DNA from: Marinobacterium sp.
GTDB lineage: Bacteria; Pseudomonadota; Gammaproteobacteria; Pseudomonadales; Balneatricaceae
Reading direction: 5' to 3'
DNA: 64,000 bases
Assembly (NCBI GenBank): GCA_025800125.1
Contig: JAOXSF010000035.1
Location: forward strand, 62,001-126,000
The notes below the pieces were generated by a model. The model was not told the origin of the DNA. It worked only from the letters and a program-made list of their open reading frames with translations, and made no database searches. Made by a program: the position numbers and the translations under genes. Positions 25,220 to 34,743 of this stretch are shown in pieces. Within the stretch, counting starts at the first letter, position 1; each line of letters begins with the position of its first letter.

Positions 25220-26683
25220 ATGAAATTTATAGTAAAACTTTTCCCTGAAATTGCGGTTAAAAGCCGTCCTGTCCGTAAGCGTCTGATTGCCCGTCTGCAG
25301 ACCAACCTCAATGTCATTCTTCAGCGCATCGAAAGTAGCGTAAAAGTGAGCGGCCACTGGGATAAAGTGGAAGTTTACTATGGTGGTGAAGACATGGAGG
25401 TACGTGAGCAGCTGATTGATGCCATGAAACGCACACCAGGTATTGCACACTTCATTGAAGTTAAGGAATTCCCGCTAGGCGATTTCGATGAAGTCTTTCA
25501 GCTGACGAAGCAGCTCTATGCCGATACGCTGCAAGGTAAAACCTTCAAGGTTCGAGTCAAGCGTACGGGTAAACATGAGTTTACCTCGGTTGAGCTGGAA
25601 CGTTATGTAGGTGGAGGCCTGAATCAGCATACAGCAGCGGCTGGTGTGGATGTACGCAAGCCTGATGTATTTGTTGATCTGGAAGTGCGTGATCAGCAGC
25701 TGTTTATCGTAACTGAACGTCATCCGGGCTTGGGAGGGTTCCCGCTGGGCAGTCAGGAAGCTGCGTTGTCGTTAATTTCTGGTGGCTTTGACTCTATTGT
25801 TGCCAGCTACATGACGATGCGTCGTGGCTGTAAAACTCATTTCCTGTTCTTCAATCTGGGCGGACGTGCTCACGAAATCGGCGTAAAGCAGGTGTCTCTG
25901 CACTTGTGGCAGAAGTATGGTTCCTCCGCACGGGTCAAATTCATTACTGTACCGTTTGAAGAGGTGGTAGGTGAGATCCTGCAATCGGTGCATCACTCCC
26001 ATATGGGGGTTGTGCTCAAGCGTATGATGATGCGTGCTGGTGAGCGAGTTGCGGAACGTATGAAGATTGATGCCTTGGTAACTGGCGAAAGTGTTGCTCA
26101 GGTTTCCAGCCAGACTCTGCCTAACCTGCGCCTGATCGATGGTGCAACCGATGCGCTGGTTATCCGCCCACTGATTACCATGGATAAACAGGACATTGTT
26201 GATATTACCAAGCAGATCGGTGCCTATGAGTTTGCCGCTGCCATGCCGGAGTTCTGTGGTGTTATTTCTGATCGCCCGACTACCTGTGCCAAGCGGGATC
26301 GGGTTGAAGAAGAGGAAGCGAACTTCGATTACGAGGTGCTTGATCGGGCGTTAGAGAAGGCGCAGATGATTTCGATTGATGACATTGTGGAAGATGTGAA
26401 TGTCAATACAGAGATCGAAGCACTGACGAAGGTGTCAGAAAATCAGATTATTATTGATGTGCGTTCACCTCAGGAAGCAGAGCGTAAGCCCCTCAATATG
26501 CCAGGTTGTGAAGTACTGGCTATTCCATTTTTCCGGCTGGAAACAGCCTTTGAAAGGCTCGACCATATGCGTGAATACCTGCTCTACTGCGATAAGGGCG
26601 TGATGAGCCAGCTACATGCTCAGACCTTGCAGGATAAGGGATACGCCAATGTCAGAGTCTTTCGTCCAGGCAGCAGTGACTGA
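25220..26683 (+). CDS. thiI: tRNA 4-thiouridine synthetase ThiI
   Basis: Sulfurates U8 of tRNA and supplies sulfur for the thiazole of thiamine. Domains in order are a ferredoxin-like/THUMP region (to about 165), a PP-loop ATPase with SGGFDS near 187-192, and a C-terminal rhodanese domain with its persulfide cysteine near residue 457 (YCDKGVMS). At 487 residues it is the long, E. coli-type form with rhodanese. Confidence 0.96.
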   Translation: MKFIVKLFPEIAVKSRPVRKRLIARLQTNLNVILQRIESSVKVSGHWDKVEVYYGGEDMEVREQLIDAMKRTPGIAHFIEVKEFPLGDFDEVFQLTKQLYADTLQGKTFKVRVKRTGKHEFTSVELERYVGGGLNQHTAAAGVDVRKPDVFVDLEVRDQQLFIVTERHPGLGGFPLGSQEAALSLISGGFDSIVASYMTMRRGCKTHFLFFNLGGRAHEIGVKQVSLHLWQKYGSSARVKFITVPFEEVVGEILQSVHHSHMGVVLKRMMMRAGERVAERMKIDALVTGESVAQVSSQTLPNLRLIDGATDALVIRPLITMDKQDIVDITKQIGAYEFAAAMPEFCGVISDRPTTCAKRDRVEEEEANFDYEVLDRALEKAQMISIDDIVEDVNVNTEIEALTKVSENQIIIDVRSPQEAERKPLNMPGCEVLAIPFFRLETAFERLDHMREYLLYCDKGVMSQLHAQTLQDKGYANVRVFRPGSSD

Positions 26684-26971
26684 CAGTATGGCGATTCATG
26701 CTGATAAATGTCATTTGCTCTGTTGATAAAAAGAAGTAATTAAATGCAAAGAGTGTGGGCTGGTAGAGTTGTCGCAGGGCAACAAAGTGTCGACAATTTT
26801 CTGACCTGTGCCTTGTAGCTGGCTAATATGGCAGCAGTTTTATTGCCTGCTGTCGTCTTTTCGGGTTTAATTGTGAGCCAATTTTTAACCTCTGCGGCTG
26901 ACTTTTATCGTCACGTTCGTGACTGTTTGAGACGGTTCAGGCAGGTTTGTTAATTAATAGGAGCCCCCAAG

Positions 26972-27217
26972 ATGGAAAATCTCTTCTCAGAAGGTCTGTC
27001 ACTGATGATCTTCGGTATGGGATTTGTCTTCGTCTTCCTGACACTGCTGGTGTACACAACCCGTGGCATGTCCAATCTGGTTGCCAAGTACGCCCCGGAT
27101 GCAGCCCCAGCGGCTGCAAAGCCTAAGCCGGCTGCCAAGCCAGCGGCAGCTGCGGCAGGAAACAACGACGAGCTGGTTGCGGTAATCACAGCGGCGGTAC
27201 ATAAGTTCCGTTCCTGA
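26972..27217 (+). CDS. oadG: Oxaloacetate decarboxylase gamma subunit
   Basis: Small membrane subunit that assembles the sodium-pumping oxaloacetate decarboxylase. Its 81 residues contain one N-terminal transmembrane helix (LMIFGMGFVFVFLTLLVY), an Ala/Pro/Lys linker and a short C-terminal helix, the usual OadG layout. AGGAG precedes the ATG. It is the first gene of oadGAB; the 288-bp gap before it probably holds the promoter, but I do not see clear hexamers. Confidence 0.93.
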   Translation: MENLFSEGLSLMIFGMGFVFVFLTLLVYTTRGMSNLVAKYAPDAAPAAAKPKPAAKPAAAAAGNNDELVAVITAAVHKFRS

Positions 27218-27280
27218 GATAACAGCTCGCGTCAATAACAACGAATAATTTGCATTAAATTTGACAGAAGGCCATTACCC

Positions 27281-29065
27281 ATGTCCGACGTAAAGAAACC
27301 TCTGGGCATTACCGACGTCGTGCTGCGAGACGCTCATCAGTCTCTGTTTGCGACCCGTATGCGCGTCGAAGATATGCTCCCTATTGCTGAGAAGCTCGAC
27401 AAAGTCGGCTTCTGGTCCCTTGAAAGCTGGGGCGGTGCGACGTTTGATTCCTGTATCCGCTTCATCGGTGAAGACCCATGGGAGCGTATTCGTTTGCTGA
27501 AGCAGGCGATGCCTAACACCAAACAGCAGATGCTGCTGCGTGGTCAGAACTTGCTGGGTTACCGTCACTACGCCGATGACGTTGTAGACAAGTTCGTTGA
27601 GCGTGCTGCGAAAAACGGTGTTGATGTATTCCGTATCTTCGATGCGATGAACGACCCGCGTAACCTGGAGCGTGCCATCAAGGCCGTTAAGGGCACAGGT
27701 AAGCATGCTCAGGGTACTATTTCTTACACCAAGAGCCACGTTCACACGATTGAGAACTGGGTCGAGTACGCCAAGCAGCTGGAAGACATTGGTGCCGAGT
27801 CCATCGCCATCAAGGATATGTCCGGTATCCTGACGCCGTACGATGCATTTGACCTGGTATCCCGCCTGAAGGCTCAGACTGACCTGGAAGTGCAGCTGCA
27901 TGCCCACGCTACGTCCGGTCTGTCCGACATGACCATTCTGAAAGCTGTTGAAGCCGGTATCGACCGTGTTGATACCGCGATCTCCTCCATGTCCATGACT
28001 TACGGCCACTCTTCTACTGAGTCCGTTGTTGCGGCGCTGGCAGGTACTGATCGTGACACTGGTCTGGATATCAACCAGCTGGAAGAGATTGCCGCTTACT
28101 TCCGCGAAGTGCGGAAGAAGTACGCGAAGTTTGAAGGTTCTCTGCGTGGTACGGACTCCCGTATCCTGGTGGCTCAGGTGCCAGGTGGCATGTTGACCAA
28201 CATGGAAAATCAGCTCAAAGAGCAAGGTGCGTCTGACAAGTTTGATGATGTACTGGCTGAGATCCCACGTGTACGTGAAGATCTGGGCTGGATCCCGCTA
28301 GTAACCCCAACCTCTCAGATTGTTGGTACCCAGGCGGTAATCAACGTACTGATGGGTGAGCGTTACAAGACGATCTCTAAAGAAGTTCAGGGCATCCTGA
28401 AAGGTGAGTATGGCGCAGCGCCAGCACCATACAACGCTGAACTGCAGGCTCGTGTTCTGGACGGTGGTGAAGCAATCACCTGTCGCCCGGCTGACCAGCT
28501 TGAGCCTGAGATGGACAAACTGGTTGAAGAACTGCGTGGTCTGGCCAAAGAGAAAGGCGTGAGTCTGACGGCTGGCGAGAACGAGATCGACGACGTTCTG
28601 ACCTACGCCCTGTTCCCGCAGGTCGGTCTGAAATTCCTGGAAAACCGCAACAACCCTGATGCATTTGAACCTGCACCAACGCTGGAGGACGCACAAGCCA
28701 TGGCTGCACCTAAAAACACTGGCCCACAGGTCTACACAATCAATGTTAACGGCCAGAACTACGTTGTTCAGGTTACTGAAGGTGGCGATATCTCTGCCGT
28801 TGCACCGGCTGCAGCACCAGCGGCTGCCCCTGCAGCAGCGCCAGCAGGCAACGCTGAGCCAGTAGCAGCACCACTGGCGGGTAACATCTGGAAAGTACAG
28901 GTGGCTGCAGGTCAGGCGGTACAGGAAGGTGATGTACTGGTGATTCTGGAAGCGATGAAGATGGAAACCGAAGTGCGTGCAGCACGTGCCGGTACAGTCT
29001 CTTCTATTGATGTGAAGGAAGGTGACTCTGTACAGGTAGGCGACAGCCTGCTGACGCTGGCATAA
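27281..29065 (+). CDS. oadA: Oxaloacetate decarboxylase alpha subunit (biotin carrier)
   Basis: Transfers CO2 from oxaloacetate to biotin. The N-terminal carboxyltransferase TIM barrel starts with [27 protein letters not shown] domain follows, then an Ala/Pro-rich hinge, then a biotinyl domain with the EAMKMETEV motif (biotin lysine near residue 560). It has 594 residues. The codon bias suggests high expression. It is the central gene of oadGAB. Confidence 0.97.
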   Translation: MSDVKKPLGITDVVLRDAHQSLFATRMRVEDMLPIAEKLDKVGFWSLESWGGATFDSCIRFIGEDPWERIRLLKQAMPNTKQQMLLRGQNLLGYRHYADDVVDKFVERAAKNGVDVFRIFDAMNDPRNLERAIKAVKGTGKHAQGTISYTKSHVHTIENWVEYAKQLEDIGAESIAIKDMSGILTPYDAFDLVSRLKAQTDLEVQLHAHATSGLSDMTILKAVEAGIDRVDTAISSMSMTYGHSSTESVVAALAGTDRDTGLDINQLEEIAAYFREVRKKYAKFEGSLRGTDSRILVAQVPGGMLTNMENQLKEQGASDKFDDVLAEIPRVREDLGWIPLVTPTSQIVGTQAVINVLMGERYKTISKEVQGILKGEYGAAPAPYNAELQARVLDGGEAITCRPADQLEPEMDKLVEELRGLAKEKGVSLTAGENEIDDVLTYALFPQVGLKFLENRNNPDAFEPAPTLEDAQAMAAPKNTGPQVYTINVNGQNYVVQVTEGGDISAVAPAAAPAAAPAAAPAGNAEPVAAPLAGNIWKVQVAAGQAVQEGDVLVILEAMKMETEVRAARAGTVSSIDVKEGDSVQVGDSLLTLA

Positions 29066-29078
29066 GGGTACGCTGAGC

Positions 29079-30380
29079 ATGGATAAACTGGCACATCTCG
29101 TCCAGGCCTCCGGGCTCTACAACCTGCAGTTCGGCCAGCTGATCATGATCCTGGTCGGTCTGCTGCTGTTGTTCCTGGCGATCCGGAAAAACTTTGAACC
29201 ACTGCTGCTGGTACCAATCGGTTTCGGTGGCATTATGGCCAACATCCCTGAAGCGGGGCTGGCATTTTCAGCGGTTGAGAATGCAGTGCATTTTGCTAAC
29301 CCTGATGTAATGCAGGCACTGGCAAGCACGCTAGGCGCACCTTCTGCGGATGCGCATGATGTACTGCATGCCTACCACACATCCAATGCCACTGCCCATG
29401 CGGCGGCATCCTATGTGGCACAGGACAGTGGCTACAGCAACGGTATGCTGTACAACTTCTACACCGTTGCGATCGCATCTGGCGCTGCGCCACTGCTGAT
29501 CTTCATGGGTGTAGGTGCCATGACAGACTTCGGTCCGCTGCTGGCGAACCCGAAGACCCTGTTCCTGGGTGCAGCTGCACAGTTCGGTATCTTTGCGACG
29601 GTACTGGGTGCGGTACTGCTGAGCACAATCGGCATCATGGACTTCAGCATTCAGGATGCCGCGGCTATCGGTATCATCGGTGGTGCTGACGGCCCGACTG
29701 CGATCTATGTAGCAAGCATGCTGGCACCACAGCTGCTGGGTGCGATTGCAGTAGCTGCGTACTCCTACATGGCTCTGGTACCAATGATTCAGCCGCCAAT
29801 CATGCGTGCGCTGACCACTGAAGAAGAACGTAAGATCTCCATGGTTCAGCTGCGTCATGTGGGCAAGAACGAGAAGATCATGTTCCCGATTCTGCTGCTG
29901 ATTCTGGTTGCCATGCTGCTGCCAGATGCTGCGCCGCTGCTGGGTATGTTCTGTTTCGGTAACCTGATGCGTGAGTGTGGTGTGGTTGACCGTCTGAGCG
30001 ACACTGCTCAGAACGCGCTGATCAACATCGTAACGATCTTCCTGGGCCTGTCTGTTGGTTCCAAGCTGTCTGCAGATAAGTTCCTGGACGTTGAAACACT
30101 GGGCATCCTGCTGCTGGGTGTTGTTGCGTTTGGTATCGGTACTGCCTGTGGTGTACTGATGGCTAAAGCCCTGAACCGTATGGAAGGTGGCAACGCAATC
30201 AACCCGCTGATCGGTTCTGCAGGTGTATCTGCAGTACCTATGGCAGCCCGTGTATCCAACAAACTGGGTCTGGAAGCCAACCCGCAGAACTTCCTGCTGA
30301 TGCACGCTATGGGCCCAAACGTGGCTGGTGTCATCGGTTCTGCAGTAGCGGCTGGTGTGATGATCAAGTTCGTAGGTTAA
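29079..30380 (+). CDS. oadB: Oxaloacetate decarboxylase beta subunit (sodium pump)
   Basis: Integral membrane subunit that couples decarboxylation of carboxybiotin to sodium export. It has 433 residues and many hydrophobic helices; the conserved [14 protein letters not shown] segment includes the membrane Asp used for sodium transport in the family. It starts 13 nt after oadA and is followed by a strong terminator. Together the three genes give a primary sodium pump, fitting a marine lifestyle. Confidence 0.97.
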   Translation: MDKLAHLVQASGLYNLQFGQLIMILVGLLLLFLAIRKNFEPLLLVPIGFGGIMANIPEAGLAFSAVENAVHFANPDVMQALASTLGAPSADAHDVLHAYHTSNATAHAAASYVAQDSGYSNGMLYNFYTVAIASGAAPLLIFMGVGAMTDFGPLLANPKTLFLGAAAQFGIFATVLGAVLLSTIGIMDFSIQDAAAIGIIGGADGPTAIYVASMLAPQLLGAIAVAAYSYMALVPMIQPPIMRALTTEEERKISMVQLRHVGKNEKIMFPILLLILVAMLLPDAAPLLGMFCFGNLMRECGVVDRLSDTAQNALINIVTIFLGLSVGSKLSADKFLDVETLGILLLGVVAFGIGTACGVLMAKALNRMEGGNAINPLIGSAGVSAVPMAARVSNKLGLEANPQNFLLMHAMGPNVAGVIGSAVAAGVMIKFVG

Positions 30381-30408
30381 TACGAGCCTGCTTATCATAA
30401 GCGTTAAG

Positions 30409-30433
30409 AAAACCGCCTTCGGGCGGTTTTTTT
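30409..30433 (+). terminator. Rho-independent terminator after oadB
   Basis: Perfect 9-bp stem AAAACCGCC / GGCGGTTTT with a TTCG loop, running into seven T. It ends the oadGAB operon. Confidence 0.96.
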
Positions 30434-30539
30434 GTGTCTTCCTGCTATCAGGTTGGAAATGTTGTCAGACTGAAAATTATGGTCACAAAAATGTATAGTC
30501 CCCTCAGTGTTGCAAGCAATATGTGCGATGCTGAGGGTG

Positions 30540-31530
30540 GTCTGCGCTAATGTATTCGGAGTCCTGCTGGCAGGCTTGCCCGCAGTTTCCTTAACCAACT
30601 ATAGGAAGGCCCTTTACCACAACTCAGTCTCGACATGATCGCTCGTGCGCCATGGACATAGAGCGTTCGCAGGCGTTTGTTACCACGCTTGCTGATGCCT
30701 AGCAGCCTGGGGGTGCCACCCGTACTGTACTGCCGGAGCACCAGCCCGAGCCAGGCCGCCATGTCGCGCCCGCCACTGAAAGCCTCCGCATTACCGACCT
30801 CCGTGACGGTCTGACTGGCAACCATATCACCAATGCCCGTCACGGTTTTCAGCAGACGGCAACGTTCATCCTGCTCCACCTGCTGCTGAATCTTGCGATC
30901 CTGAATCGCTATACGATCATTGAGATAAAGGTAGTGCTTACAGGCTTCATGCAGTTCTCGCAGCAGGCGTCCGGCAGCTCAACACCTTTCTGGGCCCCAG
31001 GCTTGGAGAACAGCCGCTTCATGGTCGCATGCCCTTTGGGCAGTGACAGACCAAATTCCAGCAGAAAAGCGCCAATACGGCACATACATGCGGTATGCTC
31101 GGCCACAAAGCCTTCGCGTAAACGATGACAGACCGCCATGACCTGACTGGACATGGACTTCACCGGCACAAAACGCATATCAGGGCGCGTGCTCGCTTCA
31201 ACAATGGCCGCTGCATCAATGAAATCATTCTTGTTGCCCTTCACATAGGGTCTGACATATTGCGGAGGGGTCAATCGAACCTGATGTCCTGATTGCTGGT
31301 ACTTACGCGCAAGCAATGTGCGCCACTACAGGACTCAAAGGCGACAGTACAGGCGGCAGCTGAGCCAGGTATTCGAGCAGTTTGCGACGGGTGAAATGTT
31401 TGCGCAAGGTATTGGCATCGCTGTCATCACGACCCACAACGTGAAAGGCTGACTTGCCTGAATCGATACCAGGAACTTTGATAGTAGACATGAGATGATC
31501 CTCCTCTGTGTTCCACACCAAAGCTTAGGC
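30540..31530 (-). mobile_element. Remnant of an IS110-family insertion sequence
   Basis: Approximate extent of the element around the broken transposase. IS110 elements lack clear terminal inverted repeats and usually make no target duplication, so ends cannot be fixed by eye. It occupies the gap between the oadB terminator and the hairpin at 31557-31581. Confidence 0.6.
30547..31491 (-). pseudogene. IS110-family transposase, degraded by frameshifts
   Basis: The N-terminal DEDD part starts MSTIKVPGIDSGKSAFHV. The middle has GHQVRLTPPQYVRPYVKGNKND, and the C-terminal transposase_20 part has TVTGIGDMVAS and LLGISKRGNKRLRT, including the conserved serine. These lie in different frames: a shift after residue ~55 (LAQLPP), another near VAFESCSGAH/LARKYQ, and a third before RELHEACKHY. 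The C-terminus also looks cut short. At least three frame changes mean no functional protein. It sits between oadGAB and an HDAC-like gene. Confidence 0.88.
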
Positions 31531-31556
31531 CCTGGTGGGAGGGGAACCATCTCATT

Positions 31557-31581
31557 AAGCCCTGCAATCTGTGCAGGGCTT
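31557..31581 (-). terminator. Hairpin downstream of the HDAC-like gene
   Basis: Inverted repeat AAGCCCTGCA / TGCAGGGCTT with a 5-nt loop, 22 nt after the end of the minus-strand HDAC-like gene. It lacks a strong T tract on either side, so it is a possible terminator next to the IS boundary. Confidence 0.5.
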
Positions 31582-31603
31582 GAAATGAAGCACAGTTGTC
31601 CAG

Positions 31604-32527
31604 TCAGTGCCCAGCCAGTACTTCCATATGTGCCTGGACACTGAATGCCAGTGCGACCGGGTTATATCCCCCTTCGAGTACGGAAACCAGACGACCGCCG
31701 CAATGGCTCTGGGCAATGTCCAGCAATACCTGAGTGACCCAGCGGAAATCATCTTCGGTCAGGTTAATATCGGCCATAGGGTCATCTTTATGGGCATCGA
31801 AACCTGCCGAGATAAAGATCATATCTGGGCGATGTTGCTGCAAGGCGGTAACGACCCGGTTTTCTATCAGCTTGCGGAACACCATGCCATCGCTATTCGC
31901 ATCCATTGGGCAGTTGATAATGTTGTCGCGGCGGATATCGCTGTAGCGTTCCGGATAGAATGGGTGCTGGAATGTTGAGCACACCATTACCTCCGGTACA
32001 TCCTTGAAGATATCTACGGTGCCGTTGCCGTGGTGTACATCGAAGTCAATGATGGCCACCCGCTCAATGCCGGGTTGCTGCAAGGCATGCATAGCTGCTA
32101 TAGCAACATTGTTGTAAAAGCAGAACCCCATGGGGATATTGTGTTCGGCATGATGGCCGGGGGGGCGCACAGCGCAAAATGCGTTGTCAGCTTTGCCACT
32201 GATAACTCTGTTTACTGCCAGAATAGTTGAGCCAGCAGCCAGGCTGGCGGCATGCAGGGAGTCAGGACAAAGTGCTGTATCTTCGTCTGTGTAGACAATT
32301 CCTTTCTCTGGCAATTTCATTTCCAGCCGCTTCTGATGCAATTTGGCATGTGCTAGCTGGATTTGCTCGGGGGTTATATGAACGGACTCAATCTGCTCCA
32401 GTTCCTGCAGCAGGCCGGTTTTTTCCAGTACTTTACGGATGGCTGCCAGCCGCACCGGGCTTTCCGGATGTTCCGGGCCCATATTATGTAAGCTGCAGTC
32501 CTGATGAGTAATAAACGCAGTGGTCAT
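31604..32527 (-). CDS. Histone deacetylase-like family protein (class II type)
   Basis: Zinc-dependent deacetylase fold of 307 residues. Family motifs are present: RPPGHHAEHN (active-site His pair), DFDVHHGNGT (Asp and His zinc ligands), SAGFDAHKDDP (second zinc Asp) and EGGYN. Bacterial members act on acetylpolyamines or other acetylated small molecules and proteins; the substrate here cannot be told from sequence. It stands alone on the minus strand, with an IS110 remnant downstream. Confidence 0.9.
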   Translation of the reverse strand: MTTAFITHQDCSLHNMGPEHPESPVRLAAIRKVLEKTGLLQELEQIESVHITPEQIQLAHAKLHQKRLEMKLPEKGIVYTDEDTALCPDSLHAASLAAGSTILAVNRVISGKADNAFCAVRPPGHHAEHNIPMGFCFYNNVAIAAMHALQQPGIERVAIIDFDVHHGNGTVDIFKDVPEVMVCSTFQHPFYPERYSDIRRDNIINCPMDANSDGMVFRKLIENRVVTALQQHRPDMIFISAGFDAHKDDPMADINLTEDDFRWVTQVLLDIAQSHCGGRLVSVLEGGYNPVALAFSVQAHMEVLAGH

Positions 32528-32999
32528 GATTACGCTGTCCTTATAGTTACCCCCAGTGTAAAGAATTCACCGCTGGACAGGTGTTAGGCAAAAGTCGAAC
32601 TGGGTCAGTTTTCTTTGTGTCAGATCTCTCATAACGGGCAAGCAACGGACTGTTTGATCTGTATCAGTGGTTGGCCTTGCCTTTGCTCTTAGTATGGCGG
32701 TACAGCATAGAACTGTCTTGGCACCGAATGTATCACCCTGCAATCGGTGCTTTTTTTTACCAGAGAATTAACCATTCATCTGCAGGTTCAGCCTGTATCA
32801 CGACCTGGCCGGTGCCATCTGAGCCTTGGTGCTTTATTATTGGCTTCTTGGATTTTTTGCTACCAATCTGTATTTGCTGATTGGGCGTGTTACCCGTGTA
32901 AGGGTAACGGCATTAGCCAAAATCATCAGTCGTGCAGAACACTGTTTATTCTTGATTCTGCTCTTTCACTTATGACAACCAGGATACCAGGACGTCTGT
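32528..32999. other. 472-bp intergenic region
   Basis: It lies between the divergent HDAC-like gene and the receiver-TPR gene. Small open frames here have no ribosome sites or recognisable content and are not called. The region contains one clear intrinsic terminator on the plus strand (32721-32758) with no called gene in front of it. Confidence 0.6.
32721..32758 (+). terminator. Orphan Rho-independent terminator
   Basis: GCACCGA / TCGGTGC, a 7-bp perfect stem with a 16-nt loop, followed by T8. No protein gene on the plus strand ends here, so it may end a small RNA. Confidence 0.75.
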
Positions 33000-34622
33000 G
33001 TGGCTAGATATGATTCCCCGATAGATTACTCCACCAAGAAAGTATTGCTGATTGAAAGCAGTGGTAACATGCGATCAACCATGGTGTACATGTTGCGAAC
33101 CATGGGGGTGCAGAACATCAAGGCTATCACTATCAATAGCCGGGTTTTCATTGAGATGGAAGAGGTGCAGTACGATGTCATTCTGCTGGGCCATAGTAAT
33201 AGTGAAACTGTCAGTGGCGCTCAGATTCTTGAAGAAGCGCGCTTTCGCGGCATCATAAAGCCGACCGTTGCCTGGTTGTTCATGACCGGTGACGCTTCTC
33301 AGGAAGTGATTTTGCAGGCTATTGATAGTCAGCCAGACGCTGTTATTACCATGCCATTTTCCGTGGATGAACTGAAACGTCGGCTAGACCAGATCCTGTC
33401 GCAGAAAGCGCGTTACAGGCCTATGCAGAAAGCAATGGAAAAAGAGGAGTGGGAAGCGGCGTTACTGATTGCAGAGCGAGACTTTAAAAAGACCGATATA
33501 CAGCATGCAGAGCGGGTTGCTATTTTTAAAGCCCGGGCACTGGCGGCTTTGAATCAGCATCATGAAGCGGTTGAGATTCTTGATGATGTTTACTGGAATA
33601 AGCAGGATCGAGAAGTTGCGCTGACCTGGGCAGAGATCTCCATGGAAGTAGAGCAGTATGACGTTGCTCGTGATCTGTTACTTGATCTGATACAGCGTAA
33701 TCCATTGATGATTTCGGCGTACGACCGGTTGGCTGAAGTCTATGAACGTACCGGGGATCTTGAAGCCGCAGTCGATGTGCTGATGGAGGCAACGGCTAAA
33801 GCACCTCTGGGTATACCGCGACAGATGAAGCTTGGGCATGTTGCTACCCGAAATCGCCGTTATGAAATTGCAGGTAGCGCTTACCAGAAATCCATTGTGC
33901 TGGGACGCCGTAGCTGTTACCGCTCAGCTGAGCCTTTTCTGCGGCTTGCCAATATCCGTAGACTGGAGATGAAAAGCCTGAAAGGGCGAGAGCGCAAAGC
34001 GATGATTGAGGTGATCAATCAGCTGTTAACGCTGGCGCAGAGTAAGTTCCCGCGTGATCATAACCTGCGTGTGCAGGCTGCGTTGCTTAAAGCAGAAGTG
34101 GCAAAAGTGGATGAGAATGCCCGTGAAGCTGCGAAGTGGCGTGAAGAAGCCGAGCTATTTAACAGCGAACTGGAATATCCGCTGGATCTGGAGCGTGAGC
34201 GCCTGAATGTTATGGGGGATCAGGTGCCAATGCTGGATCGTGCACCACAGCAGAAACCGGTTGATGCCATGTTACAGGCAACCCGTGATCCAGAAATGAG
34301 CGATAAGGTTAATCGCCAGGGGATCAAGCAGTATCTGGCAGGCAAACTGGTGCATGCTATCAAGCTGTTTACATTGGCTGTAGATTATGACCCGCAGAAT
34401 ACACGGGCTTTGCTGAATCTGTCACAACTGTTTCTGGAAGCTGCTCGTGATGAAGCGCTGAACAGGGATGAGCGTCTGAAAATGGCAGATTATTACCTGC
34501 AGCAGACGGAAGCCATGAAGCTGAATGATGAAGAACGTCAGCGCGCTGAGGTGCTGTCAGACTATCAGGCGCACGGCGTTGATCAGATGCCAGGTGGCTC
34601 GCTGGAAACGTTGTTGCGATAA
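33000..34622 (+). CDS. Response-regulator-like protein with degenerate receiver and TPR repeats
   Basis: 540 residues. Residues 15-135 form a receiver fold (KKVLLIESSGNMRSTMVYML and so on). The acidic pair is reduced to Glu-Ser, the phospho-acceptor position at the end of the third strand (DVILLGHS) is Gly64, and the conserved Lys-Pro is Met-Pro. Phosphorylation is therefore unlikely. The rest is helical with several TPR-like units (SAYDRLAEVYERTGDLEAAVDVL; GKLVHAIKLFTLAVDYDP), probably a protein interaction surface. The start is GTG at 33000. The next gene, on the other strand, is an HDOD protein. Confidence 0.82.
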   Translation: MARYDSPIDYSTKKVLLIESSGNMRSTMVYMLRTMGVQNIKAITINSRVFIEMEEVQYDVILLGHSNSETVSGAQILEEARFRGIIKPTVAWLFMTGDASQEVILQAIDSQPDAVITMPFSVDELKRRLDQILSQKARYRPMQKAMEKEEWEAALLIAERDFKKTDIQHAERVAIFKARALAALNQHHEAVEILDDVYWNKQDREVALTWAEISMEVEQYDVARDLLLDLIQRNPLMISAYDRLAEVYERTGDLEAAVDVLMEATAKAPLGIPRQMKLGHVATRNRRYEIAGSAYQKSIVLGRRSCYRSAEPFLRLANIRRLEMKSLKGRERKAMIEVINQLLTLAQSKFPRDHNLRVQAALLKAEVAKVDENAREAAKWREEAELFNSELEYPLDLERERLNVMGDQVPMLDRAPQQKPVDAMLQATRDPEMSDKVNRQGIKQYLAGKLVHAIKLFTLAVDYDPQNTRALLNLSQLFLEAARDEALNRDERLKMADYYLQQTEAMKLNDEERQRAEVLSDYQAHGVDQMPGGSLETLLR

Positions 34623-34630
34623 GTCAATGG

Positions 34631-34656
34631 CAGTTATTTTTGGTGACAGTTATTTT
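34631..34656 (+). repeat. Two-copy 16-bp-period repeat after the receiver-TPR gene
   Basis: CAGTTATTTT occurs at 34631 and 34647, 16 bp apart, starting 8 nt after the stop codon. It is a minimal example of the 3'-end repeats seen elsewhere in the window. Confidence 0.55.
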
Positions 34657-34672
34657 GTCGTGACGCCAGCTC

Positions 34673-34706
34673 CCTCCACTCAGACCCTGATGGTCGGGAG
34701 TGGAGG
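34673..34706. terminator. Strong hairpin between convergent genes
   Basis: CCTCCACTC / GAGTGGAGG outer stem and GACC / GGTC inner stem around a short loop, 50 nt after the receiver-TPR stop and 37 nt from the end of the convergent HDOD gene. It has no T tract but is well placed to act as a bidirectional transcript end. Confidence 0.6.
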
Positions 34707-34743
34707 TTGCCAGAACAGGTGAAAGAGGTTGCCCGGATGTTTC

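Noticed and set aside
27275-30398. Long minus-strand frames across oadA and oadB
   Set aside because: They mirror highly biased codons of the oad genes and contain no recognisable domains.
32671-33007. Short plus-strand frames before the receiver-TPR gene
   Set aside because: They cross a strong terminator with T8, have odd composition and no ribosome site.
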